A stretch of 32,351 bases of DNA from Gammaproteobacteria bacterium (GCA_028864905.1 JAGWLP010000007.1:1-32351); one strand, 5' to 3'. Shown: positions 22,069 through 30,629, numbered from the stretch's first letter. Numbers and translations: made by a program. Notes: a model not told the origin generated them from the sequence alone.

Positions 22069-22635
22069 CTAAGAGGCGTCGCTGGGATTGCCTGGCAGGC
22101 AGGTCTTGCCACAGCCATGGTTAATGATGGTTGCGGCGGAAATGTAAGCCGCCACCAAGCCGGCAAACAAGCCGACATAGCCCGCGATGTAGTTGAACAC
22201 ATCCAGACCAAGCCAGCCCAGCAGACAGTAGAACAGCACCGAAATCCACGCGGCCAACAGGAACAGGGAACGCGCCCAGCCGGCCTTGAACGACCCCAGC
22301 CACACGTAAAAGATGAAGATCGCCCAAACCAGGTAGAACCATCCGATCGTGCCTGAGGAATCTCCACCCGGCGCACTCATGTGGCCCATGCCGTGGGAAG
22401 CGGTAAAGAAGTAACCTGCCGCGCCGAAAAAGATGATGGCATCGAGGGTACGACCGTGGAAAAAGCTCAGGATCGCCATGACCCCGAGCGCCACGGTGCC
22501 AAGCGTGAAGGCCATGACCATGGCATGCATGTTGGGACCGGCCACCCAATGGGTGGTGAGCAGATTGCTCATCCATACGGTCAGACCGATACACATGAAA
22601 CCAATGGTGGATGAAATGACCAGTCTGTTGTTCAT
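22069..22635 (-). CDS. AceTr/YaaH-like small membrane protein (copy 1)
   Basis: 188 aa with six hydrophobic helices, the length and layout of the GPR1/FUN34/YaaH acetate-uptake family. The central FHGRTLDAIIFFGAAGYFF corresponds to the family's FxxYGxxW region, and the last helices (YVGLFAGLVAAYISAATIIN) to its GLLTA-WYLA end. The usual NPAPLGL motif near the N-terminus is replaced by VISSTIGF, so this is a divergent branch and transport of acetate is unproven. A His/Met/Gly loop (SHGMGHMSAPGGD) lies between helices 3 and 4. The ATG at 22633-22635 is chosen because GGAGGT lies eight bases upstream; the in-frame TTG at 22650 lies within that site. It has its own terminator and a paralog upstream. 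Confidence 0.75.
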   Translation of the reverse strand: MNNRLVISSTIGFMCIGLTVWMSNLLTTHWVAGPNMHAMVMAFTLGTVALGVMAILSFFHGRTLDAIIFFGAAGYFFTASHGMGHMSAPGGDSSGTIGWFYLVWAIFIFYVWLGSFKAGWARSLFLLAAWISVLFYCLLGWLGLDVFNYIAGYVGLFAGLVAAYISAATIINHGCGKTCLPGNPSDAS

Positions 22636-22678
22636 GGAATCAACCTCCAATATTTGGAAGACCGAGAAAATTACCGAA

Positions 22679-22709
22679 CGGCGCCACAGGAAAGCTGAAA
22701 ACGGCGCCG
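22679..22709 (-). ncRNA. Conserved leader stem-loop of AceTr-like copy 1
   Basis: On the minus strand CGGCGCC (22703-22709) pairs with GGCGCCG (22679-22685) around a 17-base loop. It lies 43 bases before the start codon. Copy 2 has the same stem with the same loop length and distance, with one G-C pair changed to G-U. Confidence 0.55.
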
Positions 22710-22745
22710 AGGGGGCCCAAAACAGCGGTCCAACCGTCGGCAGCA

Positions 22746-22773
22746 GGTATAGACCATGGCCGCAGATTGTCCA
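22746..22773 (-). promoter_or_regulatory. Candidate promoter of AceTr-like copy 1
   Basis: TGGACA (22768-22773), 16-base spacer, TATACC (22746-22751) on the minus strand. The -10 block CATGGTCTATACCT is shared with copy 2. It implies a leader of roughly 105 bases. Confidence 0.4.
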
Positions 22774-22831
22774 ACTGCCTCTCTAGCCATCCGCAAGCCA
22801 TCGTCAATCCTGCTGCTATTTGCCAGAATCA

Positions 22832-22862
22832 GACACAGGGCGGGTTGCCCCCGCCCTGTGTC
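22832..22862 (-). terminator. Strong hairpin after AceTr-like copy 2
   Basis: A perfect 13-bp stem (22832-22844 with 22850-22862, GACACAGGGCGGG) with a five-base loop, 20 bases after the copy 2 stop. No U-tract follows on the minus strand, so it may stabilise the 3' end or end transcription only partly. Its lower part repeats the CAGGGCGGG stem of the copy 1 terminator. Confidence 0.6.
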
Positions 22863-22882
22863 ACGGACTTCATGTCTGCAAA

Positions 22883-23452
22883 TCAGGAAGCGTCCGTGGA
22901 ACCGCCGATGTTCAGCACGTTCTTGCCCGTACCGTGATTGATGATGGTCGCGGCGGAAACGTAGGCAGCCACCAGACCAGAGAACAACTGGAGATAGCCA
23001 CCGATGTACTCGAACACGTCCATCCCCAGCCAGCCGTGTAGTGCATAGGCCAGTCCGGTGAGCCACGCTGCCAACAAGAACAGCGAGCGCGCCCAGCCTG
23101 ACTTGAATGATCCAAGCCATACATAGAAAAAGAAGATTGCCCATACCAGGCCGAACCAGCCGAGGGTACCGGATGAGTCGCCGCCGGTTGACGCATGGCC
23201 CATACCGCTGTGCCCCAGAGTCAAAAGCAAACCGGCGAAGCCAAAAAAGATGATGGCGTCCAGAGTACGGCCGTGGAAGAAGCTCAGGATCGCCATGACG
23301 CCCAACACCACACTGCCGAGCGTGAACATCATGATCATGGCGTGCATGTTGGGACCGGCGACCCAATGTGTGGGAGAAAGTCCCCCCAGCCATAGCGTCA
23401 AGCCGATACACATGAAGCCAATGGTGGATGAAATGACCAGTCTGTTATTCAT
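22883..23452 (-). CDS. AceTr/YaaH-like small membrane protein (copy 2)
   Basis: 189 aa, a close paralog of copy 1: the first 19 residues (MNNRLVISSTIGFMCIGLT), VMAILSFFHGRTLDAIIFF and SGWARSLFLLAAW-type segments are the same or nearly so. Six helices are predicted. The loop between helices 3 and 4 is again His/Gly-rich (GHSGMGHASTGGD). The C-terminal tail differs: copy 1 has two Cys (HGCGKTCLPG), copy 2 has none (HGTGKNVLNIGG). The ATG at 23450-23452 is chosen because the same GGAGGTTGATTC ribosome site precedes it as in copy 1. The frame stays open for 28 more codons into the leader, but these are not conserved as protein. Confidence 0.75.
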   Translation of the reverse strand: MNNRLVISSTIGFMCIGLTLWLGGLSPTHWVAGPNMHAMIMMFTLGSVVLGVMAILSFFHGRTLDAIIFFGFAGLLLTLGHSGMGHASTGGDSSGTLGWFGLVWAIFFFYVWLGSFKSGWARSLFLLAAWLTGLAYALHGWLGMDVFEYIGGYLQLFSGLVAAYVSAATIINHGTGKNVLNIGGSTDAS

Positions 23453-23495
23453 TGAATCAACCTCCAAGCTTGTGTAAATCGAGAGAACTACCGGA

Positions 23496-23526
23496 CGACG
23501 CCAAAGGAAGGGTAAAGAGGGCGCCG
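23496..23526 (-). ncRNA. Conserved leader stem-loop of AceTr-like copy 2
   Basis: CGGCGCC (23520-23526) pairs with GGCGTCG (23496-23502) on the minus strand, with one G-U pair and a 17-base loop. It lies 43 bases before the start codon, as in copy 1. The flanking text (GCCGACGG, GTTTTGGG) is also shared. Confidence 0.55.
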
Positions 23527-23561
23527 CGGACCCCAAAACGGTGGTCCGGCCGTCGGCATTA

Positions 23562-23589
23562 GGTATAGACCATGCACTGTGATTTGCCA
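23562..23589 (-). promoter_or_regulatory. Candidate promoter of AceTr-like copy 2
   Basis: TGGCAA (23584-23589), 16-base spacer, TATACC (23562-23567) on the minus strand. The -35 is weak. The -10 block matches copy 1. Confidence 0.35.
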
Positions 23590-23606
23590 GATATGAGTCA
23601 TGAGAG

Positions 23607-23622
23607 CCAAGAATCTTCTTGG
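23607..23622. promoter_or_regulatory. Palindrome upstream of AceTr-like copy 2
   Basis: CCAAGAA-TC-TTCTTGG, seven-base perfect arms, centred about 60 bases before the expected transcription start. That position fits an activator site. No equivalent is seen before copy 1. Confidence 0.4.
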
Positions 23623-23747
23623 ATCATGCCGGCAATTACCATGAAATTGCAGCGTTCCAGCCAAGTCATTGTTGAAGGGAACTAAAATCTGGCGGGCAAG
23701 CAAATCGCGTGCCTAAAAATCCGCCAATGAGAGACTGGACTGGAAAA

Positions 23748-24293
23748 TCACTTCCGGCCGGAGATTCCGGCGACACCCAAATAGCGGTCTTTCAGACCCA
23801 CATAATGGGCGGCGGAGTAACGCAACATGTCGCGCTCCTGCGCAGCCAGCGGGCGCAGCTTTTGAGCCGGACAGCCGCGATACAGGTATCCGGATTCCAG
23901 GCGTTTTCCGGGACCGACCAGGCTCCCCGCCGCGAGCAGTACCTCGTCTTCGATCACCGCACCGTCCATCACGATACTGCCCATGCCGATGAGACAGCGA
24001 TCGCCGATGGTGCAGGCATGCAGCACACACCTGTGCCCGACGGTCACATCTTTCCCGACAGCCAGCGCAAAGCCGCCCGGTGAATACGGCCCGTCGTGGG
24101 TCACATGCAACACGCTCAGATCCTGGATGTTGCTGCGCGCTCCGACGCCAATGGCGTTCACGTCGCCGCGTACCACCACGTATGGCCACAGGGACACATC
24201 GTCGCCCAAGACCACTTGGCCAATGACCAGCGCGGTGCTATCCACGTATACCCGCTGCCCAAGGACCGGGGCCTGCGACTGAAACGCACGCAT
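23748..24293 (-). CDS. Gamma-carbonic-anhydrase-like protein (YrdA/PaaY type)
   Basis: 181 aa of left-handed beta-helix hexapeptide repeats (for example VIGQVVLGDDVSLWPYVVVR). The family motifs RGDVN, IGVGARSNIQDLSVLHVTH and VGHRCVLHACTIGDRCLIGMG are all present. Metal-ligand positions of gamma carbonic anhydrases are kept: His63 (or His66), His87 and His92. The C-terminal KRLESGYLYRGCPAQKLRPL is characteristic of E. coli YrdA. Family members bind zinc as trimers, but many show little carbonic anhydrase activity, so the reaction is uncertain. A GTG at 24299 is an alternative start; neither has a clear ribosome site. It is divergent from lemA. Confidence 0.92.
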   Translation of the reverse strand: MRAFQSQAPVLGQRVYVDSTALVIGQVVLGDDVSLWPYVVVRGDVNAIGVGARSNIQDLSVLHVTHDGPYSPGGFALAVGKDVTVGHRCVLHACTIGDRCLIGMGSIVMDGAVIEDEVLLAAGSLVGPGKRLESGYLYRGCPAQKLRPLAAQERDMLRYSAAHYVGLKDRYLGVAGISGRK

Positions 24294-24444
24294 GGGCACG
24301 CGTCACCCGCCTTGGCACGTGGCCGCCTGTAGAGCCCGACCTCGTGCAGCGTGGCATCGCCCGGCGCTTGAAGCCCGCGTGGTGACCCCCATGTCGTCCA
24401 CATGATAAAGTCCCGCCGTACTCCGGACGTTTGGGGAGAGCATC

Positions 24445-25017
24445 ATGGGCGTCACCGGTTACGTCATCCTGGCAATCATTGTCATTCTCATCATTTACGC
24501 ATTCGTACTCTACAACAACCTGGTATTGCTGAAGAACAATGTCGCCACCGCCTGGTCGAATATCGACGTGCTGCTCAAGCAGCGCCACGACGAATTGCCG
24601 AAGCTGGTCGAGACCTGCAAGCAGTACATGGGCTATGAACAGCAGACCCTGGTAAAAGTCATGCAGGCCCGCGAAGGCGTGCAACAGGCACGCACCAGCG
24701 GCAACGTGGCCGCACTCGGTCCGGCCGAATCCCAGTTGCGCGCCACCATCGGCAACCTGTTCGCCGTTGCCGAAGCCTACCCCGACCTCAAGGCCAACGA
24801 GTCCTTCCAGCAATTGCAGAACCGCATCACCGGGCTGGAAAGCAGCATCGCCGACCGGCGCGAGTTCTACAATGATTCCGTGAATACCTACAACACGCGC
24901 ATCGAACAGTTTCCGCAGGTGCTGATCGCCCGCAATTTCGGCTTCAAGGAAGCCAGCCGCCTGGAGATCGCTGCGGGCGACAAGCAGGATGTGGACATGA
25001 AGGCGCTGTTCAGCTGA
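24445..25017 (+). CDS. lemA: LemA family protein
   Basis: 190 aa. One N-terminal transmembrane helix (GYVILAIIVILIIYAFVLYN) is followed by the long helical LemA domain with its conserved NNVATAWSNIDVLLKQRHDELPKLVE-type segment, then ITGLESSIADRREFYNDSVN and the IEQFPQVLIARNFGF end. LemA proteins are membrane-anchored helical bundles whose role is not settled. GGGGAGAG lies four bases before the ATG. The GIDE-domain gene starts about 50 bases later, a common pairing in Gammaproteobacteria, so the two are probably co-transcribed and may work in envelope maintenance. Confidence 0.94.
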   Translation: MGVTGYVILAIIVILIIYAFVLYNNLVLLKNNVATAWSNIDVLLKQRHDELPKLVETCKQYMGYEQQTLVKVMQAREGVQQARTSGNVAALGPAESQLRATIGNLFAVAEAYPDLKANESFQQLQNRITGLESSIADRREFYNDSVNTYNTRIEQFPQVLIARNFGFKEASRLEIAAGDKQDVDMKALFS

Positions 25018-25065
25018 GCCGGACGCAGGTCGCCTGTACTCTCTGTGGCCGATTAGGTGCCTGCT

Positions 25066-26001
25066 GTGCACGCTGCGGATCCCGGCAATTTCTGGTTGTG
25101 GACGATAGTGCTGTGCGCGGTGGCAACGGGCGCGCTGGTCGCGGGCTTCATGTTCCTGCTGCGCGCCTGGACAGTCGAGGAAACGCCGGTCTCGCTCATT
25201 CGCTCCGCCGCGCAAGGCTACGTCAAGCTCGAGGGTCACGCGGACCTGATGCCAGGTGCGCCGATCATTTCGCCGCTGACCCAAAGCCGCTGTACCTGGT
25301 GGTCATACAAAGTGGAAGAGCGCGCAAGAACCGGTCGGAATCAGGGTTGGCAAACCGTTGAGCATGGCACCAGCGACGATTTGTTTTTGATCCGCGACAC
25401 CACCGGCCGGTGCGTGATAGATCCCGAGCATGCCGAGGTAATCACAGCGACCCGAACTGTCTGGTATGGGGATCAGCCACGGCCGCAACGGGAATCGTCA
25501 ATCGGCGGGTTTGCCCTGACTTCTCCGTATCGCTATGTCGAAGAACTTATCGCTCCCCAGGATTTCATTTTCGCGCTGGGATTCTTCCGCACGCAAAACG
25601 CCAGCGTCGACGCCATGGCCGTCAATCAGGACGTCGCGCAGCTGCTGCATGACTGGAAACAGGATCAGGCGGACTTGCTGCGGCGCTTTGACGCCGATCA
25701 CGACGGTCAGCTGAACGACCGGGAATGGGAAGCCGCGCGCCAGGCCGCACGCGATCAAGTGCTGGCCCAGGAACGCCAGACCATGCAGCGTCCGCCCATG
25801 AATGTGCTGGCAAAGCCGGAAGACGGGCGGCGGTTCATCATTTCCACGCGCCCGGAAAAACAGGTGATCCGGCGATTTCAGCTCGCGGCTGCGGGCTGTC
25901 TTCTGGTATTTGTAATTGCCGGTGTGGCGGCCGGCTACAGAATTACGATGCACCACAGGGTATCCACTGCGGCCTACGTGGTGCCAAGCGCACAGCCCTG
26001 A
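25066..26001 (+). CDS. GIDE-domain membrane protein with embedded EF-hand
   Basis: 311 aa. Transmembrane helices are at about 9-33 and 274-291. Between them a GIDE-like region resembling MULAN-type E3 ligase sensor domains is seen (SLIRSAAQGYVKLEGHA, RCTWWSYKVEER, DDLFLIRDTTGRCVIDPEHAEV, YRYVEELI). It lacks a RING. A canonical EF-hand loop follows, DADHDGQLNDRE (209-220), with Asp at 1, 3 and 5, Gly at 6, Leu at 8 and Glu at 12, flanked by helices. Calcium binding is thus likely, though a single EF-hand usually needs a partner. GTG at 25066 is preferred because AGGTG precedes it by six bases; GTG at 25057 is also in frame. Its partner gene is lemA. Confidence 0.85.
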   Translation: MHAADPGNFWLWTIVLCAVATGALVAGFMFLLRAWTVEETPVSLIRSAAQGYVKLEGHADLMPGAPIISPLTQSRCTWWSYKVEERARTGRNQGWQTVEHGTSDDLFLIRDTTGRCVIDPEHAEVITATRTVWYGDQPRPQRESSIGGFALTSPYRYVEELIAPQDFIFALGFFRTQNASVDAMAVNQDVAQLLHDWKQDQADLLRRFDADHDGQLNDREWEAARQAARDQVLAQERQTMQRPPMNVLAKPEDGRRFIISTRPEKQVIRRFQLAAAGCLLVFVIAGVAAGYRITMHHRVSTAAYVVPSAQP

Positions 26002-26089
26002 TTTCGGCTGCACGGGCTTGCACCACCTGATAGCCTGAAACCGGCGTGCTACCATGCGCCGCGACCCTCATCAGACTCCCGCATTGCAT

Positions 26090-28132
26090 ATGCCAGAAAA
26101 TCCGCTGCTCGCGCCGGACGGGCTGCCCCGTTTTTCCGAAATCCGCGCCGAGCACATTGAGTCGGCGGTGGACGCCGTGCTTGCCGAGAATCGGGTACGC
26201 ATTACGCAATTGGAAGCCGGCGGCGCTCCCGACTGGGACGATTTCATTGAACCCTTGGAAACTCTGGGCGACCGGTTGCACCGCGCCTGGTCGCCGGCTG
26301 CACATCTGAACGCGGTGATGAATACACCGGAAATCCGTGCGGCCTATAACGCCTGCCTGCCCAAGATCAGCGACTACGACACCGAACTCGGTCAGAACGG
26401 TGTGCTGCAGAAACAATACGCTGCGCTCAAAAACGATGCTGCCTGGCAGGGTTACACAGCCGCGCAGCGCAAACTCATTGACGACGCGCTGCGCGATTTC
26501 CGCCTCGCGGGCGTGAACTTGTCGGCGGAAAAGAAAACCCGCTTTCGGGACATCATGCAACGCTTGTCAAAGCTGGAAACGAAGTTCGAGGAAAATCTGC
26601 TGGATGCGACCCAAGGCTGGATCAAGCAGGTGACCAATGTGGCACAACTTGCCGGCATACCGGCCACCGCGGTAACACGGGCGCGCCACGAAGCGGAAAC
26701 CCGCAAGCTCGAGGGCTGGGTATTCACGCTGGACTACCCGAGCTACGCCGCGGTCATCACCTATGCCGACGATCGCAGCTTGCGCGAGGAAATGTACCGC
26801 GCCTATGTCACGCGCGCCTCCGATCAGGGTCCCGACGCCGAACGCTGGGACAACAGCCAAAGCATGCGCGAAATCCTGGGCCTGAGAACCCAAGCCGCGC
26901 GGCTTACGGGTTTCAAGTCCTACGCCGACTACTCACTCGCCAGCAAAATGCTGCACACACAGGAAGAAGTGCTGGGTTTCCTCACGGACTTGGTGCACCG
27001 CTGCCGTCCGGCCGGCCAGCGCGAATACGCGGAACTCCAGGAATACGCCCGAAACCGCGACCGCCTCGCAGAGCTCGCCGCCTGGGATCTGGGTTATTAC
27101 TCGGAGAAATTGCGCGAACGGCGCTTTACCATCTCGGACGAAATGCTGAAGCCGTATTTCCCGGTGACGCGCGTGCGCGACGGCCTGTTTTCCGTGGTGC
27201 GCCGGCTCTACGGCATCAGCCTGCGCGAAGTGGCGGGCGCCGACGTATGGCACCCGGATGTGTCCCTGTATGCCATCGAAGACGACACCGGCCGCTTGTG
27301 TGGGCGGTTGTATCTGGATTTGTACGTCCGCCCAGGCAAGCGCAGTGGTGCATGGATGGACGACTGCCTGAGCCGGCGCAAAACCGCACACGGCATACAG
27401 ATTCCCGCAGCGTATCTCACCTGCAATTTCGCTCCGCCCATGGACGGCATGCCTTCACTGCTGACACACGATGAAGTGGTGACGCTGTTTCATGAATTCG
27501 GCCACTGCCTGCACCATCTGCTGACGCAGGTGGATTACCCTTCGGTCGCCGGCATCAACGGCGTGGCGTGGGATGCAGTGGAACTACCGAGCCAGTTTCA
27601 TGAAAACTTCGCCTGGACGCGTGAAGGCCTGGCGCTGGTGTCGGGTCATTATCAAACCGGCGAGCCGTTACCCGGGAATCTGTTCCGGAAAATGCTGGCC
27701 GCACGCCACTTTCAGAGCGCGCTGTTCATGCTGCGGCAACTGGAATTCGGCCTGCTGGATTTCCGCCTGCACATGCAGGCAGACGAACATCCGGACGAGA
27801 ACTTCATCGGCGCAACACTCGCGACAGTGCGCCGCGAAGTCAGCGTGACGCCGGCGCCCGAGTGGAACCGCTTCGCGCACAGCTTCTCGCACATCTTCGC
27901 CGGCGGTTATGCGGCAGGCTATTACAGTTACCTGTGGGCGGAAGTGCTGGCCGCGGACGCCTACAGCGCTTTCGAAGAGGCCGGCGTATTCGACCGCGTC
28001 ACCGGCAAACACTTCATGGATACCATCCTCGCCCAGGGTGGCAGCCGCGAGGCCATGGAGCTGTTCATGGAATTTCGCGGCCGCGCACCGACGCTGGATG
28101 CCTTCCTGCGCCTGAACGGCATCGCCGCATGA
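26090..28132 (+). CDS. prlC: Oligopeptidase A (M3 family)
   Basis: 680 aa from the ATG at 26090, the same length as E. coli OpdA/PrlC, and starting alike (NPLLAPDGLPRFSEI). The M3 zinc site is complete: HEFGH (His468, Glu469, His472) and Glu498 in WDAVELPSQFHENF. Other family blocks are FSADKF-free but include GRLYLDLYVRPGKRSGAWMD-type substrate-domain sequence and FAGGYAAGYYSYLWAEVLAADA near the end. It is a cytoplasmic metallopeptidase that degrades short peptides, including signal-peptide fragments. An in-frame ATG at 26054 would add 12 residues lacking in homologs. No good ribosome site is visible for either. It belongs to the peptide-use theme of this window. Confidence 0.95.
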   Translation: MPENPLLAPDGLPRFSEIRAEHIESAVDAVLAENRVRITQLEAGGAPDWDDFIEPLETLGDRLHRAWSPAAHLNAVMNTPEIRAAYNACLPKISDYDTELGQNGVLQKQYAALKNDAAWQGYTAAQRKLIDDALRDFRLAGVNLSAEKKTRFRDIMQRLSKLETKFEENLLDATQGWIKQVTNVAQLAGIPATAVTRARHEAETRKLEGWVFTLDYPSYAAVITYADDRSLREEMYRAYVTRASDQGPDAERWDNSQSMREILGLRTQAARLTGFKSYADYSLASKMLHTQEEVLGFLTDLVHRCRPAGQREYAELQEYARNRDRLAELAAWDLGYYSEKLRERRFTISDEMLKPYFPVTRVRDGLFSVVRRLYGISLREVAGADVWHPDVSLYAIEDDTGRLCGRLYLDLYVRPGKRSGAWMDDCLSRRKTAHGIQIPAAYLTCNFAPPMDGMPSLLTHDEVVTLFHEFGHCLHHLLTQVDYPSVAGINGVAWDAVELPSQFHENFAWTREGLALVSGHYQTGEPLPGNLFRKMLAARHFQSALFMLRQLEFGLLDFRLHMQADEHPDENFIGATLATVRREVSVTPAPEWNRFAHSFSHIFAGGYAAGYYSYLWAEVLAADAYSAFEEAGVFDRVTGKHFMDTILAQGGSREAMELFMEFRGRAPTLDAFLRLNGIAA

Positions 28133-28183
28133 TATTTGCAGGATCAAAATGAAGATAGCAACCTGGGCGAGCTGGGGTATTTA

Positions 28184-28202
28184 CGCGAAGCACTGCTTCG
28201 CG
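28184..28202. promoter_or_regulatory. 19-base palindrome between prlC and xthA
   Basis: CGCGAAGCA-C-TGCTTCGCG, nine-base perfect arms about a single base. As RNA it would form an eight-base stem with an ACT loop, but no U-tract follows, so it is not a normal terminator. An operator or an mRNA-processing hairpin is possible. Confidence 0.5.
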
Positions 28203-28275
28203 CCAGCGAGCGCCCGGCCACGTATGGTCAGGCCGGTTGACCCGCCAGGGATGGCGCTATGAGCGAGACGTGCCC

Positions 28276-29046
28276 ATGAAAATTGGAACCTGGAACGTGA
28301 ACAGTCTGCGCGTGCGCCTGCCGCATGTTCTGCGCTGGCTGGAAACCAACCAGCCGGATGTGCTTGCGCTGCAAGAAACCAAGACCGAGGACCGCGACTT
28401 TCCGGTCGGTGAATTCGAGCGTGCGGGTTACCATGCGGTGTTCGCCGGACAGCCCACCTACAATGGCGTCGCGCTCCTGAGCCGTGAACCGCCGGAAGTC
28501 ATCGCCACCGCTCTGCCCGATTTCGAAGATGTGCAAAAGCGGGTGCTGCTGGCCAGGTACGGCGACTTGGCGGTGCTGGATCTGTATGTGCCGAACGGCC
28601 AAAGCGTGGACTCCGACAAGTACCGCTACAAGCTCGACTGGCTGGCGCAACTCGATCTCTGGGCGGCACAACTGCTGCGCGATTTTCCGCAGCTGGTGAT
28701 GCTGGGTGATTTCAATATCGCTCCCGAGGATCGCGACGTCCATGACCCGGTGGCCTGGCAAGACCAGGTACTGGTCAGCGGGCCGGAACGCACCGCATTC
28801 CGGCGGCTGCTGGACCGCGGTCTGCGCGACAGCTTCCGGCTGCATACCGACGGCGGCGGTCATTACAGCTGGTGGGATTACCGCGCCGCGGCGTTCCGTC
28901 GCAACCAGGGCCTGCGCATTGACCACATCCTGCTATCACCGGCTCTGGCTGCGCGTTCCGCCGCTACCGTCATTGACCGCGAGCCGCGCGGTTGGGAGCG
29001 GCCTTCGGATCACACGCCGGTCACCGCCGAACTCAGTGGTCTCTGA
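28276..29046 (+). CDS. xthA: Exodeoxyribonuclease III (AP endonuclease)
   Basis: 256 aa (E. coli Xth has 268). All catalytic residues are present: Asn7 (TWNVNSLR), Glu34 (ALQETK), Tyr104 (LYVPNG), Asp145 and Asn147 (GDFNIAP), Asp216 (RIDHILLS), Asp245 and His246 (PSDHTPV). It cuts DNA at abasic sites and has 3'-5' exonuclease activity in base-excision repair. The ATG at 28276 is chosen because the protein starts [10 protein letters not shown] as in homologs; the frame is open 13 codons earlier. The ribosome site is weak. The aldehyde dehydrogenase gene follows by 53 bases. Confidence 0.95.
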   Translation: MKIGTWNVNSLRVRLPHVLRWLETNQPDVLALQETKTEDRDFPVGEFERAGYHAVFAGQPTYNGVALLSREPPEVIATALPDFEDVQKRVLLARYGDLAVLDLYVPNGQSVDSDKYRYKLDWLAQLDLWAAQLLRDFPQLVMLGDFNIAPEDRDVHDPVAWQDQVLVSGPERTAFRRLLDRGLRDSFRLHTDGGGHYSWWDYRAAAFRRNQGLRIDHILLSPALAARSAATVIDREPRGWERPSDHTPVTAELSGL

Positions 29047-29099
29047 ACCTGCACGCTGTCCAAGTGACGGCGTACACTTTGCCGCAGCGAGGAATTAGC

Positions 29100-30629
29100 A
29101 TGCATACCCAACGGCAAGCCGATGGTGGCAAACAGCCGACGACGCGCCGGCTGGGCCATTACATCAATGGCGCACCGGTAGGCAGCGATGCCGGGCGTTG
29201 CGGGCCGGTGTTCGAACCGGCGAGCGGCGCGCCTGCCGCAGAATTGCTGTACGCCGGGGAAGCGGAAGTTGCTGCGGCGATAAACGCCGCGGCCGCAGCG
29301 TTTCCCCGCTGGGCCGCCGTGCCACCGGTCCGCCGCGCACAGATATTGTTCCGCTACCGCGACCTGTTGCTGCGCGAGAGCGACGCACTCGCCCTGCTGA
29401 TTACGCGCGAACACGGCAAGACGCTCGACGATGCGCGCGGCGAGTTGCGCCGCGGCATCGAGGTCGTGGAGTTCGCCTGCGGCATCCCGCATCTTCTCAA
29501 GGGTGAGTTTTCCGACAGCGTTTCCTCCGGCATCGACAGCTGGTCGTTGCGCCAGCCGCTCGGCGTATGCGTCGGCATCACGCCGTTCAATTTTCCCGCC
29601 ATGGTGCCGTTGTGGATGTATCCGATCGCGATCGCCTGCGGCAACAGCTTCGTGCTCAAGCCCTCGGAAAAAGACCCTTCCTGCCCGCTGCGGTTGGCGG
29701 AGATCTTTGGCGAGGCCGGCCTGCCGCCGGGCGTGTTCAATGTGATAAACGGCGACCGGCAGACGGTGGAAGCGCTGCTCGCCCATCCGCACGTGGCCGC
29801 CGTGAGTTTCGTGGGTTCCACGCCGGTGGCCGGACACATCTACACCGAGGCGAGCCGTCACGGCAAGCGCGTACAGGCCCTGGGGGGCGCCAAGAATCAT
29901 CTGGTGGTGATGCCGGACGCAGACCTCGAGCAAGCTGCCGACGCACTTTTTGGCTCGGCTTACGGCTCGGCGGGCGAGCGCTGCATGGCGGTGTCGGTGG
30001 CAGTCGCGGTAGGCGCGTCCGCCGAACCGCTGGTGGATGCGCTCGCCGAGTGCGCCCGCAAGTTGCACGTCGGGCCGGGCAACCAAGCCGGCTCGGAGAT
30101 GGGGCCGCTCGTGACCGCCGCGCACCGTGCGCGTGTACTTGCATACGTGGAAGCGGGCCTCGCCGAAGGCGCCGAGCTGGTGGTGGACGGCCGTGGGCTG
30201 CGCGTAACCGGTCATGATGCAGGATTTTTTCTCGGTCCCTGTCTGTTTGACCGGGTGAATCCAGCGATGCGCATCTACCGTGAGGAAATATTCGGTCCGG
30301 TTCTGGTGGTGCTGCGCGTGCGCGACCTGGATGAAGCCATCGGACTCATCAATCGGCACGAATACGGCAATGCTGCGAGCCTTTTCACCCGTGACGGCGC
30401 CGCCGCGCGCAGCTTCACCCGCGCGGTAGCTGTCGGCATGGTGGGCATCAATGTGCCGATCCCCGTGCCGATGGCGTTCCACAGTTTCGGCGGCTGGAAG
30501 CGTTCGCTGTTTGGTCCGCTGCACGTGCATGGCCAAGACGGCGTGCGCTTCTACACGCGCTTGAAAACCGTGAGTGCACGCTGGCCCGAAGCCGGAGCAG
30601 CAGGGCTGAATTTCAGCCTGCCGGCTTAG
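29100..30629 (+). CDS. mmsA: CoA-acylating methylmalonate-semialdehyde dehydrogenase (MmsA-type)
   Basis: 509 aa. The ALDH fold is complete, with [23 protein letters not shown]-binding [13 protein letters not shown] and nucleophile Cys295 in [18 protein letters not shown] (261-267) replaces the ELGG of ordinary aldehyde dehydrogenases; loss of that general-base Glu, with Asn266, is characteristic of the CoA-dependent MMSDH group. It converts methylmalonate semialdehyde plus CoA to propionyl-CoA in valine degradation, or malonate semialdehyde to acetyl-CoA in inositol degradation. GAGGAA lies seven bases before the ATG. It stands apart from other valine or inositol genes. Its TAG overlaps the convergent permease stop by two bases. 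Confidence 0.9.
   Translation: MHTQRQADGGKQPTTRRLGHYINGAPVGSDAGRCGPVFEPASGAPAAELLYAGEAEVAAAINAAAAAFPRWAAVPPVRRAQILFRYRDLLLRESDALALLITREHGKTLDDARGELRRGIEVVEFACGIPHLLKGEFSDSVSSGIDSWSLRQPLGVCVGITPFNFPAMVPLWMYPIAIACGNSFVLKPSEKDPSCPLRLAEIFGEAGLPPGVFNVINGDRQTVEALLAHPHVAAVSFVGSTPVAGHIYTEASRHGKRVQALGGAKNHLVVMPDADLEQAADALFGSAYGSAGERCMAVSVAVAVGASAEPLVDALAECARKLHVGPGNQAGSEMGPLVTAAHRARVLAYVEAGLAEGAELVVDGRGLRVTGHDAGFFLGPCLFDRVNPAMRIYREEIFGPVLVVLRVRDLDEAIGLINRHEYGNAASLFTRDGAAARSFTRAVAVGMVGINVPIPVPMAFHSFGGWKRSLFGPLHVHGQDGVRFYTRLKTVSARWPEAGAAGLNFSLPA

Noticed and set aside
24238-25284. A 348-codon minus-strand open frame across lemA
   Set aside because: lemA is clear on the plus strand with a good ribosome site; the antisense product has no recognisable domain and also overlaps the gamma-carbonic-anhydrase-like gene.
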